Positions 1 to 9,090 of a DNA stretch of 64,000 nt are shown in pieces. How positions within the stretch are numbered: position 1 is the first letter of the stretch; every line of letters begins with the position of its first letter. A model generated the notes under the pieces. The model had not been told where the DNA came from. It was given only the letters and a program-made list of their open reading frames with translations, and searched no databases. This DNA comes from Chloroflexota bacterium (GTDB taxonomy: Bacteria > Chloroflexota > Anaerolineae > UBA2200 > JACIWT01): contig JACIWT010000007.1 of the NCBI GenBank assembly GCA_014360825.1, positions 62,001 to 126,000 of the forward strand, in the 5' to 3' direction. Position numbers and translations under genes: made by a program.

Positions 1-857
1 GTTCTCCGCAACCAGACAAGTAGCAGAAGCACAAAGAAATAGATCCCGCCAAACAACCCCAGCCACGGGCCACGGCTTTGAGTGAAAAAGGTGCAGATTA
101 ACTGCACGACAAAAATGAAGGCGTAACTACCTGTGAGAATGGCATCAGCCGCCGTTCCAGTTTCCTCATCCAACAGGGCGTTAAAGTGATCTATGAGGCG
201 TGCTAGTGTGATCGGAATCGCCATGATAAGATATGCAGCCACAAAGATCGCATTGCCCATGTTGGAGGCCACGCGAAGCACCGTGTCGCCACTCCATGGC
301 AGCGAGTCCAGTCGGAAATGCTGGAGGATGCCATACAGTGAAATGGGCAGGCTGGTGATGACCACTGCGTTTAGCAAGCGGTCCAATTGCGCTCTCGTGC
401 GCAGATTCTGGAGCACGATGAAAAAGATCACGATGTACGAGAGGGTGGTATAGGTGCCCTGGAGACGCATATAGGATCCCCACAGGCTGATCCGAGGTGC
501 GACGGAGAAGACGGTGCTGAGAAGATAGATGATGATTGTCAGAAAGGTCGGTAAAATCAGAGGAACACGGATGACGCGTTCAAACAGACTGAGTCGCTGG
601 CTGCTTTCCCGGGGGGCCATCTTGCCATTGCCTTCGCTCTCTGGCGCTTTCTCCCCGACCAGACCCAATCCTTGTTCGGCGAATTTGATAACCCAAGCCC
701 CGATCATTACTAAAGCGATGGAGCGCAAGATGGAGAGTTTGTCTGGCTCAAAAACGCGGCTGGAGTACACGTTGAAGTAGAGAGGCACAACAAGCAGGGC
801 CAGCAGCCAGCCGGTTTCCATCACGCTATCACAGAACGCGCCCAACTTCGTTTTCAC
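1..857 (-). CDS. O-antigen ligase/polymerase family membrane protein (3' end outside window)
   Basis: Reading the reverse strand from a GTG at 857 gives an open frame of 285 codons that leaves the window without a stop, so the C-terminus is missing. An AGAGG sits about seven bases before the GTG. The product is strongly hydrophobic with many membrane segments. It carries the stretches PRISLWGSYMRLQGTYT and RVASNMGNAIFVAAYLIM, and later TQSRGPWLGL, which are typical of the O-antigen ligase (WaaL/Wzy) family as seen in Chloroflexota. Such proteins join or polymerise lipid-linked glycans at the outer face of the membrane. It lies just downstream of, and in the same direction as, a sugar epimerase gene, which fits a polysaccharide role. 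Substrate is unknown. Confidence 0.8.
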   Translation of the reverse strand, partial: MKTKLGAFCDSVMETGWLLALLVVPLYFNVYSSRVFEPDKLSILRSIALVMIGAWVIKFAEQGLGLVGEKAPESEGNGKMAPRESSQRLSLFERVIRVPLILPTFLTIIIYLLSTVFSVAPRISLWGSYMRLQGTYTTLSYIVIFFIVLQNLRTRAQLDRLLNAVVITSLPISLYGILQHFRLDSLPWSGDTVLRVASNMGNAIFVAAYLIMAIPITLARLIDHFNALLDEETGTAADAILTGSYAFIFVVQLICTFFTQSRGPWLGLFGGIYFFVLLLLVWLRR

Positions 858-881
858 AGATACGCCTCTATGCTCCAGAAG

Positions 882-1868
882 TTATGTTTTGCACAGCGTT
901 TCACTATACTGACGTCTGAACCAGCGGATCGTTTCTTCGAGACCCTCTCGCAAAGGAACTTGGGCCTGGAATCCCAGCACACGGCGCGCTTTCGATACGT
1001 CCGGCACCCGACGTCTGGGGTCCTCGAAGTTCGGCCCGTACACTTGTTCGTAGGGCAAGTAAGTGAGCCCAGATTTCGCTCCAGTAAGTTCTAAGACCAA
1101 TGCTGCCAGTTCGAGGATAGTGGTCTCCACGCTGCTGCCGATATTGAAGACTTCACCCAATGCTTCTGGATGCTCCGCAGCGAGCACCGTTCCGCGGACG
1201 GTGTCATTCACAAAGGTGAAACACCGAGATTGCTGGCCATCGCCGTGAATGGTTAGAGGCTCCCCGCGCAGGGCCTGCATGATAAAGTTAGCGACAACGC
1301 TGCTATAGCCCTGTGGGTCCATACGTGGCCCATATGAGTTGAAATAGCGCACGATGGACACTGGTAGTCCCTCGGCGTAGTAGGCGAAACAAAGGTGCTC
1401 GCCCAGTGCTTTGGCTGTGGAGTAGGACCAACGCGTGATTTTCGTCGAGCCTAGTACCCGATCGCCATCTTCTTTCAGGGGCATATGCGGGCTGCGACCA
1501 TATACCTCAGAAGTTGAAGCAAAGAGCACACGCCTCTTATGCAGGTGAGCCGCCTTCAGGACATTCGCTGTCCCTTCGACGTTGGTGAAGATGCCCCTAA
1601 GCGGGTTGGACAGGATATGGCGCACTCCAACGGCTGCCGCCAAGTGATACACCAGATCGCTGCTCGCAACTAAGTCTGCCACCAGTCCGGGATTACAAAT
1701 GTCTCCCTCTACAAATCGGAAACGCTCCTCGTCCAGGAGATGGGTGATGTTTTCCCGCCTTCCCGTAGACAGGTCATCCACGACGACAACTTCGTGTCCT
1801 TCGGCGAATAGATGGTCCACGAGATGCGAGCCGATGTACCCTGCCCCACCGGTGACCAGCACCCTCAT
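882..1868 (-). CDS. NAD-dependent sugar epimerase/dehydratase (extended SDR)
   Basis: A 328-residue protein starting at MRVLVTGGAGYIGSHL. The Rossmann glycine motif GGAGYIG is at residues 7-13, followed by the acidic NAD(H)-ribose strand VVVVDDLSTG. The catalytic Ser is in STSEVYG and the YxxxK pair in YSTAKALGEHL. The C-terminal part (NIGSS, RRRVPDVSKARRVLGF) matches UDP-glucose 4-epimerase and UDP-glucuronate decarboxylase relatives, so it makes a nucleotide sugar in the cytoplasm, but which one cannot be told. An upstream in-frame start at 1925 is possible, but the -10 box lies only seven bases before the 1868 ATG and favours the shorter form. It is followed after 24 bases by the O-antigen ligase gene. 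Confidence 0.85.
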   Translation of the reverse strand: MRVLVTGGAGYIGSHLVDHLFAEGHEVVVVDDLSTGRRENITHLLDEERFRFVEGDICNPGLVADLVASSDLVYHLAAAVGVRHILSNPLRGIFTNVEGTANVLKAAHLHKRRVLFASTSEVYGRSPHMPLKEDGDRVLGSTKITRWSYSTAKALGEHLCFAYYAEGLPVSIVRYFNSYGPRMDPQGYSSVVANFIMQALRGEPLTIHGDGQQSRCFTFVNDTVRGTVLAAEHPEALGEVFNIGSSVETTILELAALVLELTGAKSGLTYLPYEQVYGPNFEDPRRRVPDVSKARRVLGFQAQVPLREGLEETIRWFRRQYSETLCKT

Positions 1869-1875
1869 AAGTTCT

Positions 1876-1904
1876 ATCTTACCGCAGATAGGAGGAAATG
1901 ACAA
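1876..1904 (-). promoter_or_regulatory. Sigma-70-type promoter of the epimerase gene, probably leaderless
   Basis: On the minus strand TTGTCA, a 17-base spacer and TAAGAT. Only seven bases separate the -10 box from the ATG at 1868, so transcription would begin at or next to the start codon. Confidence 0.55.
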
Positions 1905-1913
1905 GTGTTGCAA

Positions 1914-1942
1914 TTGACTCCCCACTGATTCTGGTCTAAAAT
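1914..1942 (+). promoter_or_regulatory. Sigma-70-type promoter of the EF-G-like gene
   Basis: TTGACT, 17-base spacer, TAAAAT, followed by a leader of about 60 bases and a strong AGGAGG at 2001-2006 before the ATG at 2011. It is arranged back to back with the epimerase promoter. Confidence 0.7.
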
Positions 1943-2010
1943 ATCGCCAAGATTAGGATAAAGAACAGTACGCCGGACTTGGTGTACCGTTTTATTTTGC
2001 AGGAGGATTC

Positions 2011-4086
2011 ATGAAAGAGTATCAGATCAAGCAACTTCGCAATGTTGCTATTGTGGCCCACAGTGGCACTGGCAAAACCTCACTGACAGAGGCCATGCTC
2101 TTCAACACGGGCGCTCTCACCCGCCTGGGTCGAGTAGAGGAGGGCAACACTGTTTCCGACTATGATCCGGAGGAGATCAGGCGGCATATCTCGGTCAACA
2201 CCTCCGTGGTACCCTGTGAGTGGCAAGAGCACAAAATCAACGTGCTGGATACTCCCGGCTATATGGATTTCGCTGGCGAGGTGAAAGGGGCTGTGCGCGT
2301 TGCCGATGCAGGCGTGGTAGTGGTCTGCGCTGCCTCTGGCGTGGAAGTGGGCACTGAGTTGGTGTGGAGTTATCTCGATGAATATGGCCTACCACGTTTG
2401 GTCTTCATCAACAAAATGGATCGCGAGAACGCCAATTTCCAACGCACCCTGGCACAGTTGCGCGAGAAATTCGAGGCCCAGATAGTACCCCTTCAGATTC
2501 CTATCGGCAGTCAGGCAGCATTTCAGGGTTATGTGGATTTGATTAGCCAGAAAGCGTATCTGGGACCCGAAAACCAGGAGGCTGAGGTGCCGGCAGCCCT
2601 GAAAGATGAAGTGGAATCGCTGCGCGTAGTGGTGATCGAGGCTGCCGCAGAAGCCGACGATGAGTTGATCGTAAAATACTTGGATGGCGTCGAACTTGCA
2701 GAAGAAGAGATTGCCCGGGGTTTGGCTGTGGCGACCCGTACCGGTAAGATAGTCCCCGTGTTTTGTGGCTCAGCAACCCGCAACATCGGTGTCAAAGCGT
2801 TGCAGACCGCCATCATCCGCTACCTGCCTTCGCCTGATGAACACAAGGCCACAGCAACCCATCTGGTCACCAATACTGAGGAGTTGTTGGTGCCGGTCTC
2901 CTCGGAGCCACTCGCCGCCCTGGTTTTCAAAACTATGGCCGACCCCTATGTGGGCAAACTCACCTATTTCCGGGTCTATTCCGGCATGGTAGCATCTGAC
3001 TCGCGTGTGTTCAACTCCACCAAGAGAGAAGAAGAACGCATTGGCCAGGTCTATTTCCTGCGCGGCAAGGAGCAGATCCCGACTAAATCAGTGATCGCCG
3101 GTGATATTGGCGCGGTGGCCAAACTTCAAGTCACGAGCACTGCAGATACCCTCTGCGACAAGAGCCACCCGCTGGTGCTACCAGGCATCACATTCCCGCA
3201 TCCGGTCTACTCCACAGCCATCAGCCCAAAGACCAAAGCAGATTTGGATAAGATGGGTAGTGCATTAGCGCGATTGGTCGAGGAGGATCCCACCCTGAAG
3301 GTCGAACGCGAGCCTGACACTGGCGAGACAGTGCTTTCTGGCATGGGCGAGTCGCATGTGGACATTGCCATACGTCGCTTGCAGCAGAAATTCGGCGTCG
3401 AGGTGGTTTCTTCCTTGCCTAAGGTCCCTTATAAGGAAACCATCACGAAAGTGGCCTCGGCACAGGGCCGGCATAAGAAACAGACGGGCGGTCGTGGTCA
3501 GTTTGGCGATGTATACATACGTTTCGAACCCCTGGAGCGAGGAGCGGGTTTTGAGTTCGCGGACGAAGTGGTTGGTGGCGCCGTGCCCAAGAACTTTATT
3601 CCCGCCGTGGAAAAAGGAATACGCGAGATCATGACTCAGGGAGTACTGGCCGGGTTCCCCACCGTAGATTTTCGGGCGGTGCTGTATGATGGCTCGTATC
3701 ACCCGGTCGATTCTTCCGAAATCGCTTTCAAACTCGCCGCCCACCTGGCTTTTCGGAAGGGCATTCCAGAAGCAGGGCCGGTGCTTCTGGAGCCGATCAT
3801 GAATGTGACCATTACTGTGCCAGAGCAGTTTATGGGCGATGTGTTAGGCGATCTGAACACGAAACGAGCACGGGTGTTGGGCATGGAGCAAAAGAGGGGC
3901 AATAGTATCATCAGTGCTCAGGCACCCCTGGCAGAAATGCAGCGTTATGCTACTGATCTGCGCTCGATGACCCAAGGACGAGGTCTATTCAGCATGACCT
4001 TCTCACACTATGAGCAGGTACCTTCCCATATTGCAGAAAAGATCATTGAGCAACACAGGAAAGCAAAAGAGGAGGAAAAATCATAA
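2011..4086 (+). CDS. EF-G-like translational GTPase (EF-G2/FusA2 type)
   Basis: A 691-residue protein with the full domain set of elongation factor G: GTPase domain (P-loop AHSGTGKT near residue 17, NKMD near 135), then domains II-V (GRGQFGDV, and the ALYDGSYHPVDSSEIAF block of domain IV). Canonical EF-G, which moves tRNAs and mRNA on the ribosome, has DAGKT and DTPGHVDF. Here these read GTGKT and DTPGYMDF, so the histidine that positions the hydrolytic water is replaced by Tyr. That substitution is typical of the secondary EF-G2/FusA2 branch, which in mycobacteria is reported to bind GTP with poor or no hydrolysis. It stands alone, without rpsL/rpsG/tuf, which also argues against the housekeeping fusA. 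Exact role unknown. Confidence 0.85.
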   Translation: MKEYQIKQLRNVAIVAHSGTGKTSLTEAMLFNTGALTRLGRVEEGNTVSDYDPEEIRRHISVNTSVVPCEWQEHKINVLDTPGYMDFAGEVKGAVRVADAGVVVVCAASGVEVGTELVWSYLDEYGLPRLVFINKMDRENANFQRTLAQLREKFEAQIVPLQIPIGSQAAFQGYVDLISQKAYLGPENQEAEVPAALKDEVESLRVVVIEAAAEADDELIVKYLDGVELAEEEIARGLAVATRTGKIVPVFCGSATRNIGVKALQTAIIRYLPSPDEHKATATHLVTNTEELLVPVSSEPLAALVFKTMADPYVGKLTYFRVYSGMVASDSRVFNSTKREEERIGQVYFLRGKEQIPTKSVIAGDIGAVAKLQVTSTADTLCDKSHPLVLPGITFPHPVYSTAISPKTKADLDKMGSALARLVEEDPTLKVEREPDTGETVLSGMGESHVDIAIRRLQQKFGVEVVSSLPKVPYKETITKVASAQGRHKKQTGGRGQFGDVYIRFEPLERGAGFEFADEVVGGAVPKNFIPAVEKGIREIMTQGVLAGFPTVDFRAVLYDGSYHPVDSSEIAFKLAAHLAFRKGIPEAGPVLLEPIMNVTITVPEQFMGDVLGDLNTKRARVLGMEQKRGNSIISAQAPLAEMQRYATDLRSMTQGRGLFSMTFSHYEQVPSHIAEKIIEQHRKAKEEEKS

Positions 4087-4142
4087 TCCCCTCGCGTGTA
4101 AGCCCAAGTGATTCCAGTGGTATAGTAAGAGAGAAACGTTGA

Positions 4143-4164
4143 GCGGCCTGTTCCGACAGGCCGC
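4143..4164 (+). terminator. Hairpin terminator after EF-G-like gene
   Basis: Perfect 8-bp stem GCGGCCTG/CAGGCCGC with a six-base loop, followed by CTTTGT. The following T-run is short, so termination may be partial. Confidence 0.5.
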
Positions 4165-4227
4165 CTTTGTCCTGTGCTAAGGAAAATGCCAATCCCTTCG
4201 GCACGTAGACATTGTAAGCGGAGCCTG

Positions 4228-7119
4228 GTGACAGAGCAGAGAAGCCCCATTGAAATAGAACAACTGGATATTCGAAGCATCTCGGGGTTCTCCATTCCCG
4301 AGGTTTACCTGAGACTGGGGACGGACAAGACGGGACTGACTTCTGAGCAAGTAGCCGAGCGCCGAGCGATTTTTGGCCCCAATGTCATCCCCGAAGTCAA
4401 AGGCCCGCCCCTCTGGCGCAAACTGGCCAGCCATCTTGTACAACTGATGGCCCTACTTTTATGGGCAGGCTCTATCATGGCCTTCGTCGCAGGCATGCCA
4501 GAACTAGGAGCGGCGATCATCGCTGTCATTCTCATCAATGCTGCTTTCTCTTTCTGGCAGGAGTACAAGGCAGAGCGCGCTACCCAGGCCCTCCGACGAT
4601 TGCTGCCCGCCCACGTGCGTGTCATACGCGGTGGCCACGAGAGCAGCATTCTCGCCCAAGATCTTGTGCCCGGGGATGTGATGCTCCTGGCCGAAGGTGA
4701 CAACATCCCTGCCGATGGACGATTGGTGGCAGAGTTTGAATTACGTACCAATAATGCCACTCTGACTGGGGAATCGCTGCCTGTGCGGAAGACCGCCGAG
4801 GCAGTGTTCAGAAAAGATCTGGCGGTAACCGAACTGCCAAACATCGTTTTCGCTGGTACCAGCGTCGCCAGTGGCAACGGGACTGCGGTTGTGATTGCCA
4901 CGGGCATGCATTCCCAGTTCGGGCGCATTGCCGATCTCACCCAGAGCGTAGAAGAGGAACCCAGCCCCTTACAAAAAGAGTTGAGACGAGTCACTACGAT
5001 CATCACCTTACTGGCCGTAGGGCTGGGAGCGCTATTCTTCGCCTTAAGTGTGGCAGTCCTTAGACTCAATACGCTCGATAGTTTCCTCTTCGCTATTGGC
5101 ATCATCGTCGCAAACGTGCCCGAAGGACTATTGCCAACGGTCACATTATCTCTGGCGCTGAGTGTGCAGCGCATGGCCGAGCGCCACGCCCTCATCAAGA
5201 GGCTCTCCAGCGTGGAGACGCTTGGCTGTACGACAGTCATCTGTACAGACAAGACGGGCACGCTTACCCAGAACGAGATGACGGTGCGCGAGATTTGGTT
5301 GCCAGAGGGGCAGGTGGTTGTAACAGGCACCGGTTATGAGCCCGTCGGTGAATTCATCTTTGATGGCAGTTCAGATAGCTCGGTGGCCGGTCCATCGCTA
5401 CAAGGTCTTTTGCGCGCGGCAGTGCTTTGCAGCAATGCCCGACTCTTGCCGCCAGGCAGTGAGAACTTGGGATGGCGAGTCTTGGGTGATCCCACCGAAG
5501 CCGCCCTCCTGGTCGCAGCAACTAAAGCTGGCCTCAGCATCGACGAGATCCGACAGAAGCAGCCACGAGTCTACGAACTGCCCTTTGACAGTCGCCGCAA
5601 ACGCATGAGTGTAGTATGCAGAGTGGAAAGCGCATCGCGGGTTGGTTCATCTTCTGGGCTGGCTGCATACGTCAAGGGGGCGCCCAAAGAAATATTGGAC
5701 CTTTGCACCCACGTGTGGATCCGTGGGCAGAGACAACCCCTGAGCAATGATATCCACCAAGCAGCCCTAGTCGCTAATGACCTCCTTGCTCAAAAAGGCC
5801 TGCGTGTTCTGGCTGTAGCCGAGAGGATCCTGGATGGCCGCCCCCTCGAGGGGTATTCTGTCGAGAACGTGGAGCGTGATCTCACCCTGTTGGGTCTAGT
5901 GGCAATGATGGACCCACCTCGGCCTGAGGTAGCCGAGGCGGTACAGCGTTGCTTTCGCGCCGGCATCCGTGTGCTGATGATCACCGGCGACTATGGCCTC
6001 ACCGCTGAATCCATCGCCCGGCGCGTCGGCATCGTGCGGAGTGCCCATCCTCGCATCATCACTGGTGCGGAATTAGATGCGTTGTCAGAGCGTGAGTTGC
6101 AAACGGCGATACGCGAAGAAACAATCTTTGCCCGTGTGGCTCCAGAACACAAGATGCGCATTGTCTCCGCACTAAAAGAGTCGGGCGAGATTGTGGCAGT
6201 CACAGGCGACGGTGTGAATGATGCCCCAGCCTTAAAAAGGGCCGACATAGGCGTAGCAATGGGCATTGCAGGCACAGATGTGGCCAAAGAAGCAGCTGAT
6301 ATGATTCTCACAGACGATAACTTCGCCAGTATTGTGAACGCTATCGAAGAGGGCCGTGCGGTCTATGCCAACATCCGCAAATTCACCACCTACATCCTAG
6401 CCAGCAATATCCCTGAACTTGTCCCTTTCTTAGCGATGGTTATTTTTCGCATTCCCCTCGCACTGACGGTAATGCAGATACTCTCCGTTGACCTCGGTAC
6501 CGATGTAGTACCAGCCCTTGGACTCAGCACCGAGTTGCCCGAGCCCGGCATTATGGATCGTCCACCGCGCTCCATGAAAGAACATTTGTTAAACCCATCC
6601 CTTCTCATGCGTGCTTACGGGTTCCTGGGGATCATTGAGGCGCTCGCCAGTATGGCTGCTTTCTATTTCGTGCTCCATCGCGGTGGAGGATGGACCTGGA
6701 GGACACTGCCCCAGTTGAACGCACTGATTACCCAGGCCAGGGCTGTCCTGGCACAAGGCGGGACGCTGACGGGGCAGATGGCGCAGGATTATCGCCTCTA
6801 CCTGACGGCAACAACGGCATGTCTGGCCGGCATCATCGCCACACAGGTAGCGAACGTCTTTGCTTGCCGGACGGAGAGGGAAAGCGTATTTCGCATCGGG
6901 CTGTTCACCAATCGCTTGGTGCTGATAGGAATTGTAGTTGAACTCGCGTTGATAATTGCTATCGTCTATTTACCGCCACTGCAGGTCGTTTTCGGTACAG
7001 CACCGCTGAATGCAGCAACCTGGCTGTTCATATTCGCCTGGACTCCGGTACTTTTCACTGCTGAGGAGATTAGGAAGTGGATTTTCCGTCGTATTAAGTT
7101 TGCTCGGGCAAAGTCATGA
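4228..7119 (+). CDS. P-type ATPase resembling Na+/K+-ATPase alpha subunit (type IIC-like)
   Basis: A 963-residue cation pump in the plasma membrane. It has the phosphorylation motif DKTGTLT (Asp at 5248), TGES in the actuator domain, TGD and GDGVNDAPALK, and about ten membrane helices. Helix 4 reads ANVPEGLLPTVT, helix 5 YILASNIPE and helix 6 SVDLGTDVVP. These keep the residues equivalent to Glu327, Ser775, Asn776, Glu779, Asp804 and Asp808 of the animal sodium pump, and the tail EEIRKWIFRR resembles it too. The residue matching Asp926 (Na+ site III) appears to be Asn. The pumped ions are inferred only. Start chosen at GTG 4228 (GGAG just upstream); GTG 4174 and ATG 4186 are alternatives. Two TrkA-type K+ regulators follow. 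Confidence 0.88.
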   Translation: MTEQRSPIEIEQLDIRSISGFSIPEVYLRLGTDKTGLTSEQVAERRAIFGPNVIPEVKGPPLWRKLASHLVQLMALLLWAGSIMAFVAGMPELGAAIIAVILINAAFSFWQEYKAERATQALRRLLPAHVRVIRGGHESSILAQDLVPGDVMLLAEGDNIPADGRLVAEFELRTNNATLTGESLPVRKTAEAVFRKDLAVTELPNIVFAGTSVASGNGTAVVIATGMHSQFGRIADLTQSVEEEPSPLQKELRRVTTIITLLAVGLGALFFALSVAVLRLNTLDSFLFAIGIIVANVPEGLLPTVTLSLALSVQRMAERHALIKRLSSVETLGCTTVICTDKTGTLTQNEMTVREIWLPEGQVVVTGTGYEPVGEFIFDGSSDSSVAGPSLQGLLRAAVLCSNARLLPPGSENLGWRVLGDPTEAALLVAATKAGLSIDEIRQKQPRVYELPFDSRRKRMSVVCRVESASRVGSSSGLAAYVKGAPKEILDLCTHVWIRGQRQPLSNDIHQAALVANDLLAQKGLRVLAVAERILDGRPLEGYSVENVERDLTLLGLVAMMDPPRPEVAEAVQRCFRAGIRVLMITGDYGLTAESIARRVGIVRSAHPRIITGAELDALSERELQTAIREETIFARVAPEHKMRIVSALKESGEIVAVTGDGVNDAPALKRADIGVAMGIAGTDVAKEAADMILTDDNFASIVNAIEEGRAVYANIRKFTTYILASNIPELVPFLAMVIFRIPLALTVMQILSVDLGTDVVPALGLSTELPEPGIMDRPPRSMKEHLLNPSLLMRAYGFLGIIEALASMAAFYFVLHRGGGWTWRTLPQLNALITQARAVLAQGGTLTGQMAQDYRLYLTATTACLAGIIATQVANVFACRTERESVFRIGLFTNRLVLIGIVVELALIIAIVYLPPLQVVFGTAPLNAATWLFIFAWTPVLFTAEEIRKWIFRRIKFARAKS

Positions 7120-7198
7120 AATGGGTTTGGTTTCCACTTGCTGTTCGTCTACGGTCATGGAGAGGATGACCAGGAGACAAGCGTGAGGTGAGAATGTC

Positions 7199-7849
7199 AT
7201 GAAAGTGATCATCATTGGCTGTGGTCGGGTGGGGTCAACACTGGCCCGCGCTTTAGACGCCGAGGGACACGATGTGGTTGTGCTGGAGGAAGACTCTGCC
7301 GCGTTCCAACGGCTTGGCCCGAAGTTCCGTGGGCGCACGGTCGTAGGAGTAGTCTTCGACCGCGATGTACTGCTAAACGCCGGTATCGAAAATGCCGATG
7401 CAGTAGCCGCGGTCACTGCCTCCGATAACGCGAACGCGGTAGTAGCCCGGATCGCACAACAGATCTATCACGTTCCGAAGGTAGTGGCACGTCTATCTGA
7501 TCCGCGCCGGGCTGAACTTTTCCGGCGTCTGGGATTGCCAACCATCTCGCCAACCACCTGGGGCGTGGAACGCATCGCTCAGATTCTCTGCTATCCCCAC
7601 TTCGATCCGGTGTTATCATTCGGCAGTGGGGAGGTCAATGTGATCGACGTGGAGGCCACGCCCGCGCTTGTGGGCCGCACAGTTAACAATATTACTGCGC
7701 CAGGAGAGACTTGCGTTGTGGCCATCACGCGAGGTGGTGCAGCGTTTATCCCCACGCTTGGGACTGTGTTTCAGAAGGGGGACTTAATTCACCTTGCTGT
7801 TCTGAGTTCTGCCAAGGAACGGCTGTCTGGCCTCTTGGGGCTAAAGTGA
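7199..7849 (+). CDS. TrkA/KtrA-type NAD-binding K+ regulatory protein (first of two)
   Basis: A 216-residue protein with an N-terminal RCK/TrkA-N Rossmann domain (GCGRVGSTLA at residues 8-17, acidic ribose-binding Glu in VVLEED) and a C-terminal TrkA-C domain from about residue 135. Such proteins form octameric rings that gate K+ channels of the Ktr/Trk type in response to nucleotides. GAGGTGAG precedes the ATG. It lies 79 bases after the P-type ATPase and 11 bases before a second TrkA-like gene, so all three probably share a transcript. No TrkH/KtrB channel gene is present in the window, so its membrane partner is unknown. Confidence 0.85.
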   Translation: MKVIIIGCGRVGSTLARALDAEGHDVVVLEEDSAAFQRLGPKFRGRTVVGVVFDRDVLLNAGIENADAVAAVTASDNANAVVARIAQQIYHVPKVVARLSDPRRAELFRRLGLPTISPTTWGVERIAQILCYPHFDPVLSFGSGEVNVIDVEATPALVGRTVNNITAPGETCVVAITRGGAAFIPTLGTVFQKGDLIHLAVLSSAKERLSGLLGLK

Positions 7850-7860
7850 GGGCAGTGACT

Positions 7861-8535
7861 ATGCGCGTTATTATTGTAGGTGGTGGAAAGACTGGCTCAT
7901 ACTTGGCCAACTTGCTACTGGAAGGGCACCACGATGTCACCGTCATAGAGCACCGAACCGACGTTCTAGCCAAGTTGCAGCGGGAGTTATCAGCGAAATG
8001 CGTTGTGGCCGGAGACGGGACCGAACCAGCGGTGTTGGAAGAGGCTGGGATCGCGGGCGCTGATGTGTTAGCGGCAGTGACCGGTGATGATGAGACCAAC
8101 CTGGTGGCAACAAACCTGGCCCGTTTCGAGTTCGAAGTCCCACGGGTTATCGCCCGGGTGAACAACCCGCGCAATGCCTGGCTTTTCACGCCGGCGATGG
8201 GTGTAGATGTAGCAGTCAACCAGGCTGACTTAATGGCCCGGCTGATCGCAGAAGAGATGTCACTGGGCGACATGATGATGTTAATGAAACTCCGGCGCGG
8301 GAAAGTGGCCATCGTAGAGGAGAAAATAGACGCAGGGGCCCCAGCCGACGGTCACGTGCTGAGTGATCTCAGCATTCCATCAGGCAGTAATATCATGGCA
8401 GTGATTCGCAAAGATGAGGTTATTGTGCCCGATGGGTCCACACGGCTGCAGGCTGGCGATGAAATCATCGCCATAGTACGCTCAGATATGGCTCCGATGT
8501 TGGCGAGACTCTTTGGGAATCCTTCAGCCAGTTGA
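7861..8535 (+). CDS. TrkA/KtrA-type NAD-binding K+ regulatory protein (second of two)
   Basis: A 224-residue protein starting at MRVIIVGGGKTGSYLA, with GAGGGC upstream; the open frame reaches back to 7711, but that part lies inside the previous gene. It has a TrkA-N domain (residues 1-120, acidic VTVIEH) and a TrkA-C domain (about 140-220). It is a divergent paralogue of the gene before it; paired TrkA subunits are known from Trk systems with two RCK domains. The 3' end overlaps by 12 bases the stop of the convergent regulator gene. Role inferred as K+ homeostasis, possibly acting on the preceding ATPase or a channel elsewhere. Confidence 0.85.
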   Translation: MRVIIVGGGKTGSYLANLLLEGHHDVTVIEHRTDVLAKLQRELSAKCVVAGDGTEPAVLEEAGIAGADVLAAVTGDDETNLVATNLARFEFEVPRVIARVNNPRNAWLFTPAMGVDVAVNQADLMARLIAEEMSLGDMMMLMKLRRGKVAIVEEKIDAGAPADGHVLSDLSIPSGSNIMAVIRKDEVIVPDGSTRLQAGDEIIAIVRSDMAPMLARLFGNPSAS

Positions 8536-9051
8536 GGAAGCGGAGACTTCGTGAAAAGCCATCTCCTGTTCCCTTGATTGGGGAACAACAAAATAGTCTA
8601 TGCCGACGCTAAGGTGGCGAGCCAATGCTTCCAGGTCAGCCAAAGGGATATCTTTTTCGCCATACTCATACTGAGACAACCGACGAGTTGAGATCCCTAC
8701 AGCAGCGGCACATTCTTTCTGTGAGATATTCGCCTCCAGGCGTGCTTGTTTCAGCAGCGCACCGATGATTTTACGGCGCAATTCCATCGCCTTTTCAGAA
8801 GGAACTTTAGAGGGCGTCACTGTCGCCGTTTCATCAAAGAAGTACATCAGAGGGACATTACACAGGATAGCCACCACTTCCAATTCCGGCAACGAAATCT
8901 CTTTCTCACCCAATTCATACTGAGATATGCGTCGTGCCGTAACCCCCAATGCTTTAGCCACATCCTTCTGGCTTTTGCCAGCGTTCTCGCGAGCGCTGCG
9001 AATCAACAAACCGACGATCTTGGAACGGATCTGGCGGGCTTTTTCGCTCAC
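8524..9051 (-). CDS. Tandem double helix-turn-helix (XRE family) regulator
   Basis: A 175-residue protein made of two similar XRE/Cro-type DNA-binding domains, about residues 8-65 and 93-150. Each has the same framework: SQKDVAKALGVTARRISQYELGEKEI in one half and its counterpart ISQKECAAAVGISTRRLSQYEYGEKDI in the other, here quoted only to show the internal duplication. No ligand or oligomerisation domain is visible. It starts at GTG 9051 with GGAGG at spacing seven. It is divergent from the PHP-PrsW-like operon, and its promoter is interleaved with that of the operon, which suggests it controls both. It may bind a long or doubled operator as a monomer. Confidence 0.8.
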   Translation of the reverse strand: MSEKARQIRSKIVGLLIRSARENAGKSQKDVAKALGVTARRISQYELGEKEISLPELEVVAILCNVPLMYFFDETATVTPSKVPSEKAMELRRKIIGALLKQARLEANISQKECAAAVGISTRRLSQYEYGEKDIPLADLEALARHLSVGIDYFVVPQSREQEMAFHEVSASSTG

Positions 9052-9090
9052 TTCTCTGCCTCCGGGATAACCTCTGGCCTGACAAATTAC

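Noticed and set aside
2011-4086. Housekeeping fusA or a tetracycline-resistance ribosomal protection protein
   Set aside because: The His-to-Tyr change and isolated setting fit the EF-G2 branch; TetM-like features such as the specific domain IV loop are not seen.
4305-5330. 341-codon open frame antisense to the P-type ATPase
   Set aside because: It lies entirely opposite a strong gene, has a low-complexity Ser/Thr/Arg-rich product and no ribosome site.
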